A stretch of 64,000 bases of DNA from [Flavobacterium] thermophilum. Lineage in GTDB: Bacteria; Bacillota; Bacilli; Bacillales; Anoxybacillaceae. The position numbers were made by a program, and so were the translations under genes. How positions within the stretch are numbered: the first letter of the stretch is position 1; every line of letters begins with the position of its first letter. Below the pieces are notes generated by a model. It saw nothing but the letters and a program-made list of their open reading frames with translations. It did no database searches and had not been told where the DNA came from. The stretch spans positions 62,001 to 126,000 of the forward strand of contig UGGS01000001.1 of the NCBI GenBank assembly GCA_900450595.1, read 5' to 3'. This document shows, piece by piece, positions 41,661 through 52,576 of the stretch.

Positions 41661-42820
41661 TTTTTGTTCACCTGAGCTTCCAGCGTTTTCATCCACGGCG
41701 AGATGGCGACGTTCGATTGCCCCCAGCCCGGGATGTATTGCGAGAGATCGCTCATCGATACTTGTTTGTCCGGCAGGTCAGACCGTTTCACTAAATGCGG
41801 CTCGAGCGAGTAAATGTTCGGCGTTTTTTCACCAGCAATTTTTTGATAGGCGAAGCGAACTTGAACGCGGCCGACTTCCGCCGGATCCGTCGCCGTCGTC
41901 GCCACCCACGGACTGTTCGGTTTTTGGATCATTTGCAAGTCTTCGTCACTCAAATCGATGCCGTATACTTTGATTTCCGTACGCCCGGCTTGCTCGATGG
42001 CGCGCGTCGCTCCTTTGGCGAACTCGTCCCAAGTTGCGAAGACGGCGTCAATGTCGCCTTTGTTCGGATATTTTTTCAAAATGGCCTCCATTTGCGTTTG
42101 CGTGTCCAAAGCCGTGTTGGCGCTCGCCGTACCGAACTTGGCGACTTCTTTTATGTTCGGATAGCGTTTTTTGAACGCCTCATAAATGACGTGGCGCCGC
42201 TCCATTGGAGTAAAACCGCCGACCCAAATCGTGACGATGTTGCCCTCTCCATTTAAATCTTCGGCGAGTGTTTTTAACGTTTTCCAGGCGAGGCTGTAGT
42301 CGTCTTGGTCGATGACGGTGACGCCGGGAACGTTCAAATCGTTGTCAAAGGCGACGACCGGGATGCCTTTTTCAACCGCTTTTTTCACCGGGCCTTCGAG
42401 CGCATCAGCGCGGCCGTGATCAAGCAGAATGGCATCAACGTTTTGCGTGATGGCCGTTTCTACGTATGAGGCCATTTTCGTCAAGTCGTTGTCGGCGTTG
42501 TAAATTTGCACTTCGCCGCCGAACTTTTGCACTTGTTCTTTGACGCCGGCGATGTATTGCGACGAGAACGTGCCGATGGACATTTGCATAATGGCGGCGA
42601 TCTTCACCGGTTTTTTCAGCTTCTCCGGGATGGCCGCCTGTTCGCTGCTCGATGCGGTTTGGCTGTTGGATGAGACGGTGTCGCCTTGGATGGCCGTTTG
42701 CTTCGTTTCGTTGGCCGGCTTGGCGCTCATGGCATCTTGCTCATTTGTGCAGCCGGCTAAGATGGAGAACACGGCAAAGAAAAGAAGAAAAAGGAACGAT
42801 AAGGCCTTAAATTGTTTCAT
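41657..42820 (-). CDS. Sugar-binding lipoprotein, probable methylthioribose importer
   Basis: 387 residues. The lipoprotein signal (hydrophobic [16 protein letters not shown], lipobox Cys about residue 24) is followed by a Ser/Thr/Gln-rich linker and a periplasmic-binding-protein type I fold ([23 protein letters not shown]..., [17 protein letters not shown]). It is anchored outside the membrane and hands the ligand to the permease. ATG at 42820 after AAAGGAGGAG, overlapping the mtnA stop. Confidence 0.88.
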   Translation of the reverse strand: MKQFKALSFLFLLFFAVFSILAGCTNEQDAMSAKPANETKQTAIQGDTVSSNSQTASSSEQAAIPEKLKKPVKIAAIMQMSIGTFSSQYIAGVKEQVQKFGGEVQIYNADNDLTKMASYVETAITQNVDAILLDHGRADALEGPVKKAVEKGIPVVAFDNDLNVPGVTVIDQDDYSLAWKTLKTLAEDLNGEGNIVTIWVGGFTPMERRHVIYEAFKKRYPNIKEVAKFGTASANTALDTQTQMEAILKKYPNKGDIDAVFATWDEFAKGATRAIEQAGRTEIKVYGIDLSDEDLQMIQKPNSPWVATTATDPAEVGRVQVRFAYQKIAGEKTPNIYSLEPHLVKRSDLPDKQVSMSDLSQYIPGWGQSNVAISPWMKTLEAQVNKK

Positions 42821-43874
42821 GGTGCTCCTCCTTTGTGAATAACGATGGCAGCGCCGTTTCGTAATGGCCGCGGACGATGCCTTTTTCAGTAATGATGGCG
42901 GTAATGAGCTCGTTTGGCGTAACATCAAACGCCGGGTTATACACGTTGACGCCTTCCGGGGCGACGCGCACGCCGGCCAGATGGGTCACTTCATCCGGAT
43001 GGCGCTCTTCAATCGGGATGTCTGCCCCTGTCTTTGTCGCCAAATCGATGGTGGACAACGGTGCGGCGACGTAAAACGGAATGCCAAACGATTTGGCGAG
43101 CAAGGCGAGGCCGAACGTGCCGATTTTGTTCGCTGTATCGCCGTTTTGTGCGATCCGGTCGGCTCCGACGATAATGGCGCGAATCCCTTTCGCTTTGATC
43201 GTTTGCGCCGCCATGTTGTCCGTAATGAGCGTGACGTCGACGCCTGCTTGCATCAGCTCCCAGGCGGTCAGACGCGCTCCTTGCAAAACGGGGCGCGTCT
43301 CAAGGGCGTACACGGATAACTCGATCCCTTTCTCTTTCGCCAAATAAAACGGGGCGAGCGCCGTGCCGTAGCGGGCGGTGGCGATCGAGCCGGCGTTGCA
43401 AATCGTCATCACCCGGTCGCCTGGGCGAAAAAGCGATAACGCATGTTCGCCGATGCGGCGGCAGACATCTTCGTCCTCGATTTGGATGCGGATCGCCTCG
43501 TGAATAAGCGCCGTTTTCGCTTCGTTGACCGAGGCGGCGTCTTTGGCGGCGGCAGTGAGCCGGTCAAGCGCCCAAACCAAATTGACGGCCGTCGGGCGGG
43601 CGCTTGCCAAATAATCGCGGTCTTGCTTTAGGCGGCTATGGAACTCGTGGACCGTTTCCGCTTTATAATGCGAGGCGGCGAGCGCCAGACCATAAGCGGC
43701 GGTGATGCCGATCGCCGGCGCTCCGCGCACTTTCAGCGAGGCGATCGCATCGTACACGTCTTCAAGCGTATGCAGGTCGATATATTCTGTTGCTAATGGC
43801 AATTTTTGTTGGTTTAAAATCGTGATATGCGTCTCGCGCCACTCGACAGAGCGCGGGATGGCAAAGGTGTCCAT
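42807..43874 (-). CDS. mtnA: S-methyl-5-thioribose-1-phosphate isomerase
   Basis: 355 residues; converts methylthioribose-1-phosphate to methylthioribulose-1-phosphate. The eIF-2B-like fold shows the RGAPAIG motif, the catalytic Cys in [11 protein letters not shown] (family NAG-S region), the Asp in [17 protein letters not shown] and the YETRPxxQGARLT segment. AAAGGAAGACGACG precedes the ATG. Second gene of the S-box operon, 69 bases after mtnK. Confidence 0.96.
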   Translation of the reverse strand: MDTFAIPRSVEWRETHITILNQQKLPLATEYIDLHTLEDVYDAIASLKVRGAPAIGITAAYGLALAASHYKAETVHEFHSRLKQDRDYLASARPTAVNLVWALDRLTAAAKDAASVNEAKTALIHEAIRIQIEDEDVCRRIGEHALSLFRPGDRVMTICNAGSIATARYGTALAPFYLAKEKGIELSVYALETRPVLQGARLTAWELMQAGVDVTLITDNMAAQTIKAKGIRAIIVGADRIAQNGDTANKIGTFGLALLAKSFGIPFYVAAPLSTIDLATKTGADIPIEERHPDEVTHLAGVRVAPEGVNVYNPAFDVTPNELITAIITEKGIVRGHYETALPSLFTKEEHHETI

Positions 43875-43943
43875 CGTCGTCTTCCTTTCTTTTCACATTT
43901 TCCGTTGATCCGGGCCGGCACTGGGCCGGTCGTCGCCGTGTTA

Positions 43944-45146
<1,203 letters not shown>

Positions 45147-45162
45147 TTAGGTTTTGGCAAAT

Positions 45163-45196
45163 GAAAAAGCCTCTTTCGCATACGGAAAGAGGCTTG
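45163..45196 (-). terminator. Expression-platform terminator of the mtnK S-box
   Basis: On the minus strand AAGCCTCTTTCCG (from 45195) pairs with CGAAAGAGGCTT and is followed by TTTCATTT. It ends about 30 bases before mtnK. When SAM is bound this stem should form. Confidence 0.9.
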
Positions 45197-45215
45197 AAGA
45201 TGCATCGTCTTCGCG

Positions 45216-45385
45216 CCTCTTATCTTTCAGAAAGACATCGGTCTTTCTGTTGGACTTAGCACCGTGCCCTGCGGAAGCGGTTCGCTTCCGGCGCCGCCTT
45301 TGGCGTGCGCCCTATCTCACGATAGCATTACGGTCGGTTGCTGGGCTTCATTGGGCCAATTCCCTCAGCCAACTCTTGATAAGAG
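45216..45385 (-). promoter_or_regulatory. SAM-I (S-box) riboswitch of the mtnK operon
   Basis: Reading the minus strand: CTCTTATCAAGAG (P1 5' side and kink-turn entry), GGCTGAGGGA, GGCCCAATGAAGCCCAGCAACC, then GCACGGTGCTAAGTCC and GATAAGAGG closing P1. These are the class-defining segments in the right order. The second half of P1 can pair alternatively with the terminator stem. Confidence 0.95.
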
Positions 45386-45453
45386 TACCGATCAAACGTA
45401 TTTCGTTTTTGCAATTTTCACGATGTTAACAATCGTTTGGTTGCTTGATTCGA

Positions 45454-45483
45454 ATGATACAGGTTGGGCTGGCGGATTGTCAA
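45454..45483 (-). promoter_or_regulatory. Sigma-A promoter of the mtnK S-box operon
   Basis: On the minus strand TTGACA (45483-45478), an 18-base spacer and TATCAT (45459-45454). The -35 contains the stop codon of mtnU, so the two genes are packed without spare DNA. Confidence 0.7.
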
Positions 45484-46295
45484 TACGTTTTGAAAAATTT
45501 TTTTGCCGCCTCTTCATAATCGTGCGGCCGGCGGTCGGCAAACACCGGGATGCGTGCGCGGACGTCTTGGATGAGCGACGGGTCGATGGAAGCGGTTAAG
45601 ATACCCGGCTGTTCGTCGGCTTCGGCGATGATCTCGCCCCACGGGTCAATGACGAGCGAATGGCCGGCGAACACGTTGTTCGGGTCGCGTCCGGCCCGGT
45701 TGCAAGCGACGACATAGCATTGGTTTTCAATCGCCCGCGCCATCAGGAGCGTCCGCCAATGGTGAAGGCGGGGAAGCGGCCATTCGGCGACGACAAACAG
45801 CACTTCCGTTCCGGCCAACGCATGGGCGCGAATCCACTCCGGAAATCGGATGTCATAGCAAATGACCCCAGCGCACGGCAGCCCGTCAAGCGAGAACAAG
45901 CCTGGCTCGTTTCCCGGCTGCAAATACAAATGTTCATCCATCAATTGGAACAGGTGAAGCTTGCTGTATTCGCCGACGATTTGGCCATGGCGGTCGGCCA
46001 CGATCATCGTGTTTGTCACGCCGGCGGCTGTTTTTTTGGCGACCGAACCGGCGACGAAATGGACGCCGTACGTTTGCGCCAATCGGGAAGCGAGCGCCTT
46101 CGCCCGTTCGGCGCCTTCGTCGGCAATTTCATCTAGGCGCGTCAAATCGTAGCCGGTCGTCCATAACTCTGGCAGCACGATGATGTCAGCGCCGTCTTTG
46201 GCAGCGGATTCCACGGCCTGTTCGGCTTGCTGTTCGTTTTTTGCTGGATCGCCAAATGCAATGTCAAGCTGCAGGCAGGCGATGCGGATCGTCAT
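45480..46295 (-). CDS. mtnU: Omega-amidase-type carbon-nitrogen hydrolase of methionine salvage
   Basis: 271-residue nitrilase-superfamily enzyme. Catalytic triad: Glu in VLPELWTTGY, Lys in YSKLHLF and Cys in GVICYDIRFPEW. In the mtn context it deamidates alpha-ketoglutaramate produced by the glutamine-dependent MtnE transaminase. GAGGTGAACG precedes the ATG. It is divergent from mtnE, sharing a ~97-bp intergenic region. Confidence 0.88.
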   Translation of the reverse strand: MTIRIACLQLDIAFGDPAKNEQQAEQAVESAAKDGADIIVLPELWTTGYDLTRLDEIADEGAERAKALASRLAQTYGVHFVAGSVAKKTAAGVTNTMIVADRHGQIVGEYSKLHLFQLMDEHLYLQPGNEPGLFSLDGLPCAGVICYDIRFPEWIRAHALAGTEVLFVVAEWPLPRLHHWRTLLMARAIENQCYVVACNRAGRDPNNVFAGHSLVIDPWGEIIAEADEQPGILTASIDPSLIQDVRARIPVFADRRPHDYEEAAKKFFKTY

Positions 46296-46322
46296 GAGCG
46301 TTCACCTCGGAAAAAATTTTTC

Positions 46323-46351
46323 TTTACATTTTGCTTTTAACGATATATGAT
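46323..46351 (+). promoter_or_regulatory. Promoter of mtnE, overlapping a possible mtnU promoter
   Basis: TTTACA (46323-46328), a 17-base spacer and TATGAT (46346-46351) read toward mtnE. On the other strand TTGAAA (46369-46364), a 16-base spacer and TATATC (46347-46342) could serve mtnU, so the two promoters would be face to face and overlapping. Confidence 0.55.
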
Positions 46352-46392
46352 GTTGCACTAGAATTTCAAGAATGTTTGAGAAGGTGTGGACG

Positions 46393-47568
46393 ATGACGAT
46401 CGAATTTCCCTTTTCCGAACTGCTTGAACAGCTGCCGAAGCAGTTTTTCGCCTCGCTCGTGGCGAAAGTCGGTGCGAAGATCAAGGCGGGTTATGATGTG
46501 ATCAACTTAGGGCAGGGCAATCCGGATCAGCCGACGCCGGCGCACATTGTCGAAGCGATGCAGAAGGCAGCCGCGAACCCAAAATACCATAAATATTCGC
46601 CGTTTCAAGGCTACTCGTTTTTGAAAGAAGCCGTAGCGGCGTTTTACGCGCGCGAGTACGGGGTGACGATCGACCCGGCCCGCGAGGTCGCCATCTTGTT
46701 CGGCGGCAAAGCCGGGCTTGTCGAGCTGCCGCTTTGCCTCGTCAACCCGGGCGATGTCGTGCTCGTCCCGGACCCGGGTTATCCGGACTATTGGTCGGGA
46801 ATCGCGCTCGCCCGCGCGCGGATGGAAATGATGCCGCTTGTCGCGGAGAATGGGTTTCTGCCGGATTATTCGGCCATTCCCAGGGCGGCGGCCGACCGGG
46901 CGAAACTGATGTTTTTAAACTATCCGAACAACCCGACCGGCGCGACGGCGACGAAGGAGTTTTTTGCTGAAACGGTGGCGTTTGCGGAAAAGTACGGCAT
47001 AGCCGTTGTGCATGATTTTGCCTATGGCGCGATCGGCTTTGACGGCCAAAAGCCGGTCAGCTTTCTAGAAGAGGACGGGGCGAAAGACATTGGCGTTGAA
47101 ATCTACACGTTCTCGAAAACGTACAATATGGCCGGCTGGCGCGTGGCGTTCGCTGTCGGCAATGAGCGGATCATTCGTGCCATTGAGTTGTTGCAAGATC
47201 ATTTGTACGTCAGCTTGTTCGGCGCCGTCCAAGAAGCGGCGGCAGCTGCGCTCCTCGGCCCGCAAGACTGCGTCGCGGAGCTCGTTGCCTTGTACGAGGC
47301 GCGCCGCAATACGTTTATTCATGCTTTGCGCGCGATCGGCTGGGAAGCGCCGGCGCCGTCTGGATCATTTTTCGCCTGGCTTCCGTTGCCAAAAGGCGCA
47401 TCATCCGCCGAATTTGCCGATCTGTTGCTTGAGCGGGCGCACGTCGCCGTCGCCCCAGGCATCGGTTTTGGAAAACACGGCGAAGGGTATGTGCGCGTTG
47501 GATTGTTGACCGATGAAGCGCGGCTTCGCGAAGCAGCGGAGCGGATCGGCCGGCTCGGATTGTTTTGA
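46393..47568 (+). CDS. mtnE: PLP-dependent aminotransferase of methionine salvage
   Basis: 391 residues, fold-type I. PLP Lys is in IYTFSKTYNMAGWRVAF, with the substrate Asn/Asp signature LNYPNNPTGA and HDFAYGAIGF, and the NLGQGNPDQPTP N-terminal motif. It makes methionine from 4-methylthio-2-oxobutyrate with an amino donor such as glutamine. ATG at 46393 after AAGGTG; an earlier in-frame ATG (46372) lacks a site. No S-box precedes it. Confidence 0.9.
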   Translation: MTIEFPFSELLEQLPKQFFASLVAKVGAKIKAGYDVINLGQGNPDQPTPAHIVEAMQKAAANPKYHKYSPFQGYSFLKEAVAAFYAREYGVTIDPAREVAILFGGKAGLVELPLCLVNPGDVVLVPDPGYPDYWSGIALARARMEMMPLVAENGFLPDYSAIPRAAADRAKLMFLNYPNNPTGATATKEFFAETVAFAEKYGIAVVHDFAYGAIGFDGQKPVSFLEEDGAKDIGVEIYTFSKTYNMAGWRVAFAVGNERIIRAIELLQDHLYVSLFGAVQEAAAAALLGPQDCVAELVALYEARRNTFIHALRAIGWEAPAPSGSFFAWLPLPKGASSAEFADLLLERAHVAVAPGIGFGKHGEGYVRVGLLTDEARLREAAERIGRLGLF

Positions 47569-47631
47569 AAAAAAGAGCGGCAATGAACCGTTGACGGGAC
47601 AACGTTGACCAGGCTGTTTTGAAAAAAATGA

Positions 47632-47660
47632 TTGACAACGGCGGCAAAGGCTGTCATAAT
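47632..47660 (+). promoter_or_regulatory. Sigma-A promoter of the mtnWXBD operon
   Basis: TTGACA (47632-47637), a 17-base spacer and CATAAT (47655-47660). Confidence 0.8.
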
Positions 47661-47706
47661 TCAAAGTAAATTTGCCAATCGTTTGACAAGTGCATAAACG
47701 AGCAGG

Positions 47707-47820
47707 CTTTCTTATCAAGAGCAGGCGGAGGGACGAGCCCAATGAAGCCCGGCAACCGGCTTGGCGCACGCTAAGCACGGTGCTAATTCTTGCAGCGGAA
47801 ACGCTGGGAGATAAGAAGAG
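47707..47820 (+). promoter_or_regulatory. SAM-I (S-box) riboswitch of the mtnWXBD operon
   Basis: TTCTTATCAAGAGCAGGCGGAGGGA-type start at 47709, AATGAAGCCCGGCAACC, then GCACGGTGCTAATTC and the closing GATAAGAAG (47810-47818). All S-box segments are in order. Confidence 0.96.
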
Positions 47821-47837
47821 CGCCATGAATGAATGAC

Positions 47838-47864
47838 GCCTCTTCTTAGGAAGGGGCTTTTTTA
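47838..47864 (+). terminator. Expression-platform terminator of the mtnW S-box
   Basis: GCCTCTTC (47838-47845) pairs with GAAGGGGC (47850-47857) including one G-U pair, followed by TTTTTT. The aptamer's AAGAAGAG (47813-47820) is complementary to the first stem half and can act as antiterminator. Confidence 0.85.
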
Positions 47865-47894
47865 TTTCGCCATATATTGAAAGAGGGATGGACG

Positions 47895-49136
47895 ATGAGT
47901 GCAGTCATTGCGACGTATTTGCTTCATGATGAACACGATATTCGCCAAAAGGCGGAAGGAATCGCGCTCGGCTTGACAGTCGGCACATGGACCGACTTGC
48001 CGCAGCTAGAGCAAGACCAGCTTCGCAAGCATAAAGGGGAAGTCGTTGCGATCGAAGAGCTTGGCGAGAGCGAGCGGGTAAACGCCTATTTCGGCAAGCG
48101 GTTGAAGCGGGCAATCGTCAAAATCGCTTACCCGACCGTCAACTTCAGCGCCGATTTGCCAGCATTGTTGGTGACGACGTTCGGCAAGCTGTCGCTTGAC
48201 GGGGAAGTGCGGTTGCTTGATTTGGCATTTCCGGAAGAATGGAAGCGGCAGTTTCCGGGGCCGCGCTTTGGCATCGCCGGCATTCGCGAAAAGGTCGGAG
48301 TGTACGACCGCCCGCTGTTGATGAGCATTTTCAAAGGCATCGTCGGCCGCGATTTGGCGTATTTGACATCAGAGTTGAAAAAGCAAGCGCTTGGCGGCGT
48401 TGACTTGGTCAAAGATGACGAAATTTTGTTTGACAGCGATCGTCTGCCATTTGCGAAGCGCATTACAGAAGGCAAAGCGGCGCTCGAAGAGGTGTACGAA
48501 CAAACAGGCAAGCGGACGCTGTATGCCGTCAACTTGACCGGCAAAACGTTTGAACTGAAAGAAAAAGCGAAACGGGCGGCTGAGCTTGGCGCCGATGTGC
48601 TGTTGTTCAACGTGTTCGCCTATGGATTGGACGTCCTGCAAGGGTTGCGGGAAGATGAAGAGATTTCCGTTCCGATCATGGCCCACCCGGCGTTCAGCGG
48701 CGCGATCACGCCGTCGGAGTTTTACGGCGTCGCCCCGTCGCTCTTGCTTGGAAAGCTTTTGCGGCTTGCCGGCGCCGACTTTGTTCTGTTCCCGTCGCCG
48801 TACGGCAGCGTCGCCTTGGAGCGCGAGCAGGCGCTTGGCATCGCCCGGGCGCTGACCGATGAACAAGAGCCGTTTGCCCGGGCGTTTCCAGTGCCATCGG
48901 CCGGCATCCATCCGGGCTTGGTTCCGCTCCTTGTCCGCGATTTTGGCCTTGACAGCGTCGTCAACGCCGGCGGCGGCATCCACGGCCACCCGGACGGGGC
49001 GATCGGCGGCGGAAAGGCGTTTCGCGCCGCCATCGACGCAGCGCTGGTCGGCCGTCCGCTTCGTGAAGCGGCGAAAGACAACGAGGCGCTGCAAAAGGCG
49101 ATCGACCGCTGGGGCGCTATTGAGGTGGAAGCATGA
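47895..49136 (+). CDS. mtnW: 2,3-diketo-5-methylthiopentyl-1-phosphate enolase (RuBisCO-like protein)
   Basis: 413 residues, RuBisCO large-chain fold. It enolises the diketo phosphate intermediate of methionine salvage. The carbamylated-lysine region reads [10 protein letters not shown], and phosphate-site sequences PAFSGAI and [12 protein letters not shown] are present; canonical RuBisCO loop 6 is altered, as in all MtnW. AAAGAGGGATGG precedes the ATG. First gene of a four-gene operon; its stop overlaps the mtnX start. Confidence 0.95.
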   Translation: MSAVIATYLLHDEHDIRQKAEGIALGLTVGTWTDLPQLEQDQLRKHKGEVVAIEELGESERVNAYFGKRLKRAIVKIAYPTVNFSADLPALLVTTFGKLSLDGEVRLLDLAFPEEWKRQFPGPRFGIAGIREKVGVYDRPLLMSIFKGIVGRDLAYLTSELKKQALGGVDLVKDDEILFDSDRLPFAKRITEGKAALEEVYEQTGKRTLYAVNLTGKTFELKEKAKRAAELGADVLLFNVFAYGLDVLQGLREDEEISVPIMAHPAFSGAITPSEFYGVAPSLLLGKLLRLAGADFVLFPSPYGSVALEREQALGIARALTDEQEPFARAFPVPSAGIHPGLVPLLVRDFGLDSVVNAGGGIHGHPDGAIGGGKAFRAAIDAALVGRPLREAAKDNEALQKAIDRWGAIEVEA

Positions 49137-49795
49137 CGAAACAACTCGTTCTTTTTTGCGATTTTGACGGCACGATCACGGAAAACGACAACATCATCGC
49201 GATTATGAAACAGTTCGCCCCGCCGGAGTGGGAGGCGCTAAAGGACGACATTCTCGCCCAGCGCATCTCCGTTCAGGAAGGCGTCGGAAAAATGTTTTCG
49301 CTTCTTCCGTCAGCGCTGAAAGGGGAGATTGTTGACTTTTTGCTTAGCACCGCCCGCTTGCGCGAAGGGTTCCGCGAGTTTGTCGCATGGACAAAAGAGC
49401 AAAGCATCCCGCTCTATATCGTGAGCGGCGGCATCGACTTTTTCGTCTATCCGCTGCTTGAAGGGCTCATTGAACCGGAGCGGATTTTTTGCAACGGCTC
49501 CGATTTCAGCGGTGAGACGATCCGCATCACATGGCCGCATGCATGTGACAGCCGGTGCCAAAACGGCTGCGGCTGCTGCAAGCCGTCGCTATTGCGCAGG
49601 CTTGCCCGCCCGGACGGGTATCACGTCGTCATCGGCGATTCGATCACCGACTTGGCGGTGGCCAGGCAAGCCGACTATGTGCTGGCGCGCGATTTTCTGC
49701 TTGAAAAATGTCAAGAGCTTGACCTGCCGCACGCGCCATTTGCGACGTTTTTTGACGTGATGGATGCGTTGCAGCGAATGGAGGTGATCGTATGA
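49133..49795 (+). CDS. mtnX: 2-hydroxy-3-keto-5-methylthiopentenyl-1-phosphate phosphatase
   Basis: 220-residue HAD phosphatase. Motif I is FCDFDGTIT, motif [11 protein letters not shown], motif [17 protein letters not shown]. Four cysteines in [13 protein letters not shown] suggest a structural metal or disulfide feature typical of this subgroup. ATGA overlaps on both sides with mtnW and mtnB. Confidence 0.95.
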   Translation: MTKQLVLFCDFDGTITENDNIIAIMKQFAPPEWEALKDDILAQRISVQEGVGKMFSLLPSALKGEIVDFLLSTARLREGFREFVAWTKEQSIPLYIVSGGIDFFVYPLLEGLIEPERIFCNGSDFSGETIRITWPHACDSRCQNGCGCCKPSLLRRLARPDGYHVVIGDSITDLAVARQADYVLARDFLLEKCQELDLPHAPFATFFDVMDALQRMEVIV

Positions 49796-50424
49796 GCATC
49801 GTCGTGAAAAAGTGGAACGAGCTTGCGGAAGTGAAAGCCGAGCTCGCCGCCCGCGATTGGTTTTTCGCAACAAGCGGCAATTTGTCGATCAAAGTGACGG
49901 ACGACCCGTTGACGTTTTTGGTGACAGCGAGCGGCAAGGATAAGCGGAAGCAAACGGATGAGGACTTCTTGCTCGTTGACGCTGCCGGCCGACCAGCGGA
50001 GAAAACACATTTAAAGCCATCAGCGGAGACGCTGCTGCATGTGGAAATTTACAACCGCACAAACGCCGGTTGCGTCTTGCACGTTCATACCGTGGACAAC
50101 AATTTGATTTCTGAACTGTATGCGTCAAACGGGGAAGCAGTCTTTTCCGGCCAGGAAATCATCAAGGCGTTTGGCATTTGGGAAGAAAACGCCGCAGTGC
50201 GCATCCCGATCATTAACAATGACGCCGACATCCCGACGCTGGCTCGGGAGTTTGCGAACCATGTTCATGGCGACGCCGGCGCCGTGTTGATCCACAACCA
50301 CGGCATTACCGTCTGGGGACGAACGGCGTTTGAAGCGAAAAAACATTTGGAAGCGTGGGAGTTTTTGTTCCGCTGGCAGGTGAAGCGGCTGCTTTTGCAA
50401 CGGTCCGGCCTGCCGGTTGGCTAA
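49792..50424 (+). CDS. mtnB: Methylthioribulose-1-phosphate dehydratase
   Basis: 210-residue class II aldolase-fold enzyme. Zinc ligands lie in LHVHTVDN and [10 protein letters not shown], and the phosphate loop in [11 protein letters not shown]. It dehydrates methylthioribulose-1-phosphate. The start overlaps the mtnX stop and is preceded by GGAGGTG. Confidence 0.95.
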   Translation: MSIVVKKWNELAEVKAELAARDWFFATSGNLSIKVTDDPLTFLVTASGKDKRKQTDEDFLLVDAAGRPAEKTHLKPSAETLLHVEIYNRTNAGCVLHVHTVDNNLISELYASNGEAVFSGQEIIKAFGIWEENAAVRIPIINNDADIPTLAREFANHVHGDAGAVLIHNHGITVWGRTAFEAKKHLEAWEFLFRWQVKRLLLQRSGLPVG

Positions 50425-50458
50425 TCCATATACATTTTTCCAAAGGAGGATGTGAACA

Positions 50459-51001
50459 ATGGCAGTCATCAAAGTGAGAAAAACGGGCCAAGTGATTGAA
50501 GGAGAAGACAATGTGCGCGCGTTTTTGAACAGTCAAGGGGTGTTGTATGAACATTGGGACATCACGAAACTGCCGGAGCATTTGCGCGATAAATATGTTC
50601 TGACAGATGAAGAAAAAAATGAAATTTTAGCGACGTTCAAAGACGAAATTGAAGACTTGGCGGCGCGCCGCGGCTACAAAACATGGGATATCGTCGCTCT
50701 GTCCGATGCGACGCCGAACTTGGATGAACTGCTGAAAAAATTTGAACAAGTGCACATCCATACGGAAGACGAAGTGCGCGCCATTACGGCCGGCCATGGC
50801 ATTTTCATTATCAAAGGCGACAAAGAGACCGGCTATTTTGACGTCGAGCTGGAAGCCGGCGATGTCATTTCCGTGCCGGAAGGGAATCCGCACTACTTTA
50901 CGCTCATGGACGACCGCCAAGTCGTAGCCGTCCGCCTGTTCATCGACCCGTCCGGTTGGGTCGCCCATCCGTATGAAGAGAAAGAAGAGGCTGTCCAATA
51001 A
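50459..51001 (+). CDS. mtnD: Acireductone dioxygenase
   Basis: 180-residue cupin. Metal ligands are in HIHTEDEVR (two His and a Glu) and PHYFTLMD (His). It opens the acireductone to the keto acid precursor of methionine plus formate; with another metal the family makes CO instead. AAAGGAGG precedes the ATG, 34 bases after mtnB. Last gene of the operon. Confidence 0.95.
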   Translation: MAVIKVRKTGQVIEGEDNVRAFLNSQGVLYEHWDITKLPEHLRDKYVLTDEEKNEILATFKDEIEDLAARRGYKTWDIVALSDATPNLDELLKKFEQVHIHTEDEVRAITAGHGIFIIKGDKETGYFDVELEAGDVISVPEGNPHYFTLMDDRQVVAVRLFIDPSGWVAHPYEEKEEAVQ

Positions 51002-51006
51002 TGAGA

Positions 51007-51043
51007 ACACCCCGTTGCCAGGCAAGGCAGCGGGGTGTTTCGT
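51007..51043 (+). terminator. Terminator after mtnD
   Basis: ACACCCCG (51007-51014) pairs with CGGGGTGT (51031-51038) with inner pairing GTTGCC/GGCAGC, followed by TTTCG. Confidence 0.75.
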
Positions 51044-51089
51044 TCTGTATGGAGAGGAGCGCTTGCCTCGATGACGGAAGGAGAGACCG

Positions 51090-51824
51090 CTAAAACGATT
51101 CGGTTAACAAAATCATAAACAAAATGCCGATAATAAAGGCGTACGTCGAGATCCATTCGTTGCCGTCGCCATGGCTTTCGGGAATGAGCTCTTTGTAAAT
51201 GATGAACAGCATCGCCCCGGCGGCAAACGCCAACCCGTATGGAACGAGGCCGCGGAAGAGAGAGGTTAAATAAAAGCCGAGCAAAGACGTCACAATTTCG
51301 ACCGCGCCGGTTAACGTGGCAATGACAAACGCTTTAAAGCGGCCAATCTGCTGATTGACTAAAAACAAGGCGACCAAAAATCCTTCCGGCGCGTTTTGCA
51401 AGCCGATGGCCAATGCGATCAAATTGCCGATTTGCGAAGCGCCGTCTGAGGCGTAGCTCACCCCGACTGACAGCCCTTCGGGGAGATTGTGCATCGCAAT
51501 GGCGGCGATGATGAGCATCGCCTTTTCGTCGAATTGCAAGCCGCTTTTCGTATGCTCCAAGTCGATATGGGGGACGGTCATCTCAAGCAACGTTAACACG
51601 AGCACCCCCGCCGCCAATCCGATGGCGAGCGCCTCAAAACCGCCGGACCGCAGGGCCTCGGGAATAAGACTTGTCATCGAGGCCGCCATCATAATGCCGG
51701 CTGAAAACGCGAGGAGCACATCGCGCCAGCGGTGAGTGAGCGATTTGGCCATAAACAAAATCGGCACAGCGCCAAGTCCGGTCGATAAGGCGGACAGCAC
51801 ACTGCCGGTCAATACCTCGTTCAT
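51090..51824 (-). CDS. ZIP-family metal transporter (ZupT-like)
   Basis: 244 residues, eight spans. The metal path motifs are HNLPEGLSVGVSYASD (span 4) and GLQNAPEGFLVALFL (span 5), typical of ZIP transporters for zinc and other divalent metals. GAAGGGGG precedes the ATG. Stands alone between convergent mtnD and divergent marR. Confidence 0.9.
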   Translation of the reverse strand: MNEVLTGSVLSALSTGLGAVPILFMAKSLTHRWRDVLLAFSAGIMMAASMTSLIPEALRSGGFEALAIGLAAGVLVLTLLEMTVPHIDLEHTKSGLQFDEKAMLIIAAIAMHNLPEGLSVGVSYASDGASQIGNLIALAIGLQNAPEGFLVALFLVNQQIGRFKAFVIATLTGAVEIVTSLLGFYLTSLFRGLVPYGLAFAAGAMLFIIYKELIPESHGDGNEWISTYAFIIGILFMILLTESF

Positions 51825-51972
51825 CCAATTCCCCCTTCATCAGCCTTTATTTTTTCATATGCGCCGTTTCCACAAATGTGACAATCGCCCAAGCGCTGCC
51901 CTATCACAAAATTATCATAGCGAAAGGAACGGCCGCTGGCGAGAAAAATGGACCAGCGCCTGGCAAAAACGG

Positions 51973-52002
51973 TTGCCTGCCTGTTTGCTGTTCAAGTATA
52001 AT
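51973..52002 (+). promoter_or_regulatory. Promoter of the MarR gene
   Basis: TTGCCT (51973-51978), an 18-base spacer and TATAAT (51997-52002), followed within 40 bases by the start codon. Confidence 0.55.
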
Positions 52003-52040
52003 GCAAGTAAGAAATGGTTAAATGCAAAGGGTTGGATGGC

Positions 52041-52490
52041 ATGGAACAAAAAGAGCAAGAACTCGAGCAATCGCTAAAGTTGTTTATCGTATTGTCGCGG
52101 GCTTACCGCGCCGTAAGCGACCAAGTGAACAAATCAATCCACTCATTCGGGGTCAATCCGACCGAATTTGCCGTGTTAGAATTGTTATACCATAAAGGGG
52201 ATCAGCCGCTCCAGCAAATTGGCGAAAAAATTTTGCTGGCGAGCGGGAGCATCACCTACGTCATTGACAAACTGGAAAACAAAGGATTGATCGTCCGCCG
52301 CGCCTGCGAAAAGGACCGGCGCGTCACGTACGCGTCCATTACAGAAGAGGGGCGGCGGTTTATTGAGCGCGTATTTCCCGAGCATGCGGAAAAAATTCAC
52401 GAAACGGTTTCGGCGCTGACGGCGGCAGAAAAAGAGCAGGCGATTGCGCTGCTGAAAAAATTAGGATATGGGGCAAAAACAAGGGGCTGA
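52041..52490 (+). CDS. MarR-family transcriptional regulator
   Basis: 149 residues, winged helix: PTEFAVLELLYHKGDQPLQQIGEKILLASGSITYVIDKLENKGLI (HTH) and the wing RRACEKDRRVTYASITEEG, with a C-terminal dimer helix. This subgroup (with SGSITYVIDKLE) resembles Bacillus regulators of oxidative or quinone stress. ATG at 52041 after AAAGGG. No adjacent target is obvious except PduL downstream, from which it is separated by a terminator. Confidence 0.88.
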   Translation: MEQKEQELEQSLKLFIVLSRAYRAVSDQVNKSIHSFGVNPTEFAVLELLYHKGDQPLQQIGEKILLASGSITYVIDKLENKGLIVRRACEKDRRVTYASITEEGRRFIERVFPEHAEKIHETVSALTAAEKEQAIALLKKLGYGAKTRG

Positions 52491-52512
52491 CGCGAGGTCG
52501 GCCTCTTTAATT
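52481..52512 (+). terminator. Terminator overlapping the marR stop
   Basis: AAGGGGCTGAC (52481-52491) pairs with GTCGGCCTCTT (52497-52507), followed by TAATTTT. Confidence 0.75.
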
Positions 52513-52576
52513 TTGCCGGAAATGGATACGTTATATAAAGAACATACCATAGCCAGCAAAAAAGGAGAGATCACCA

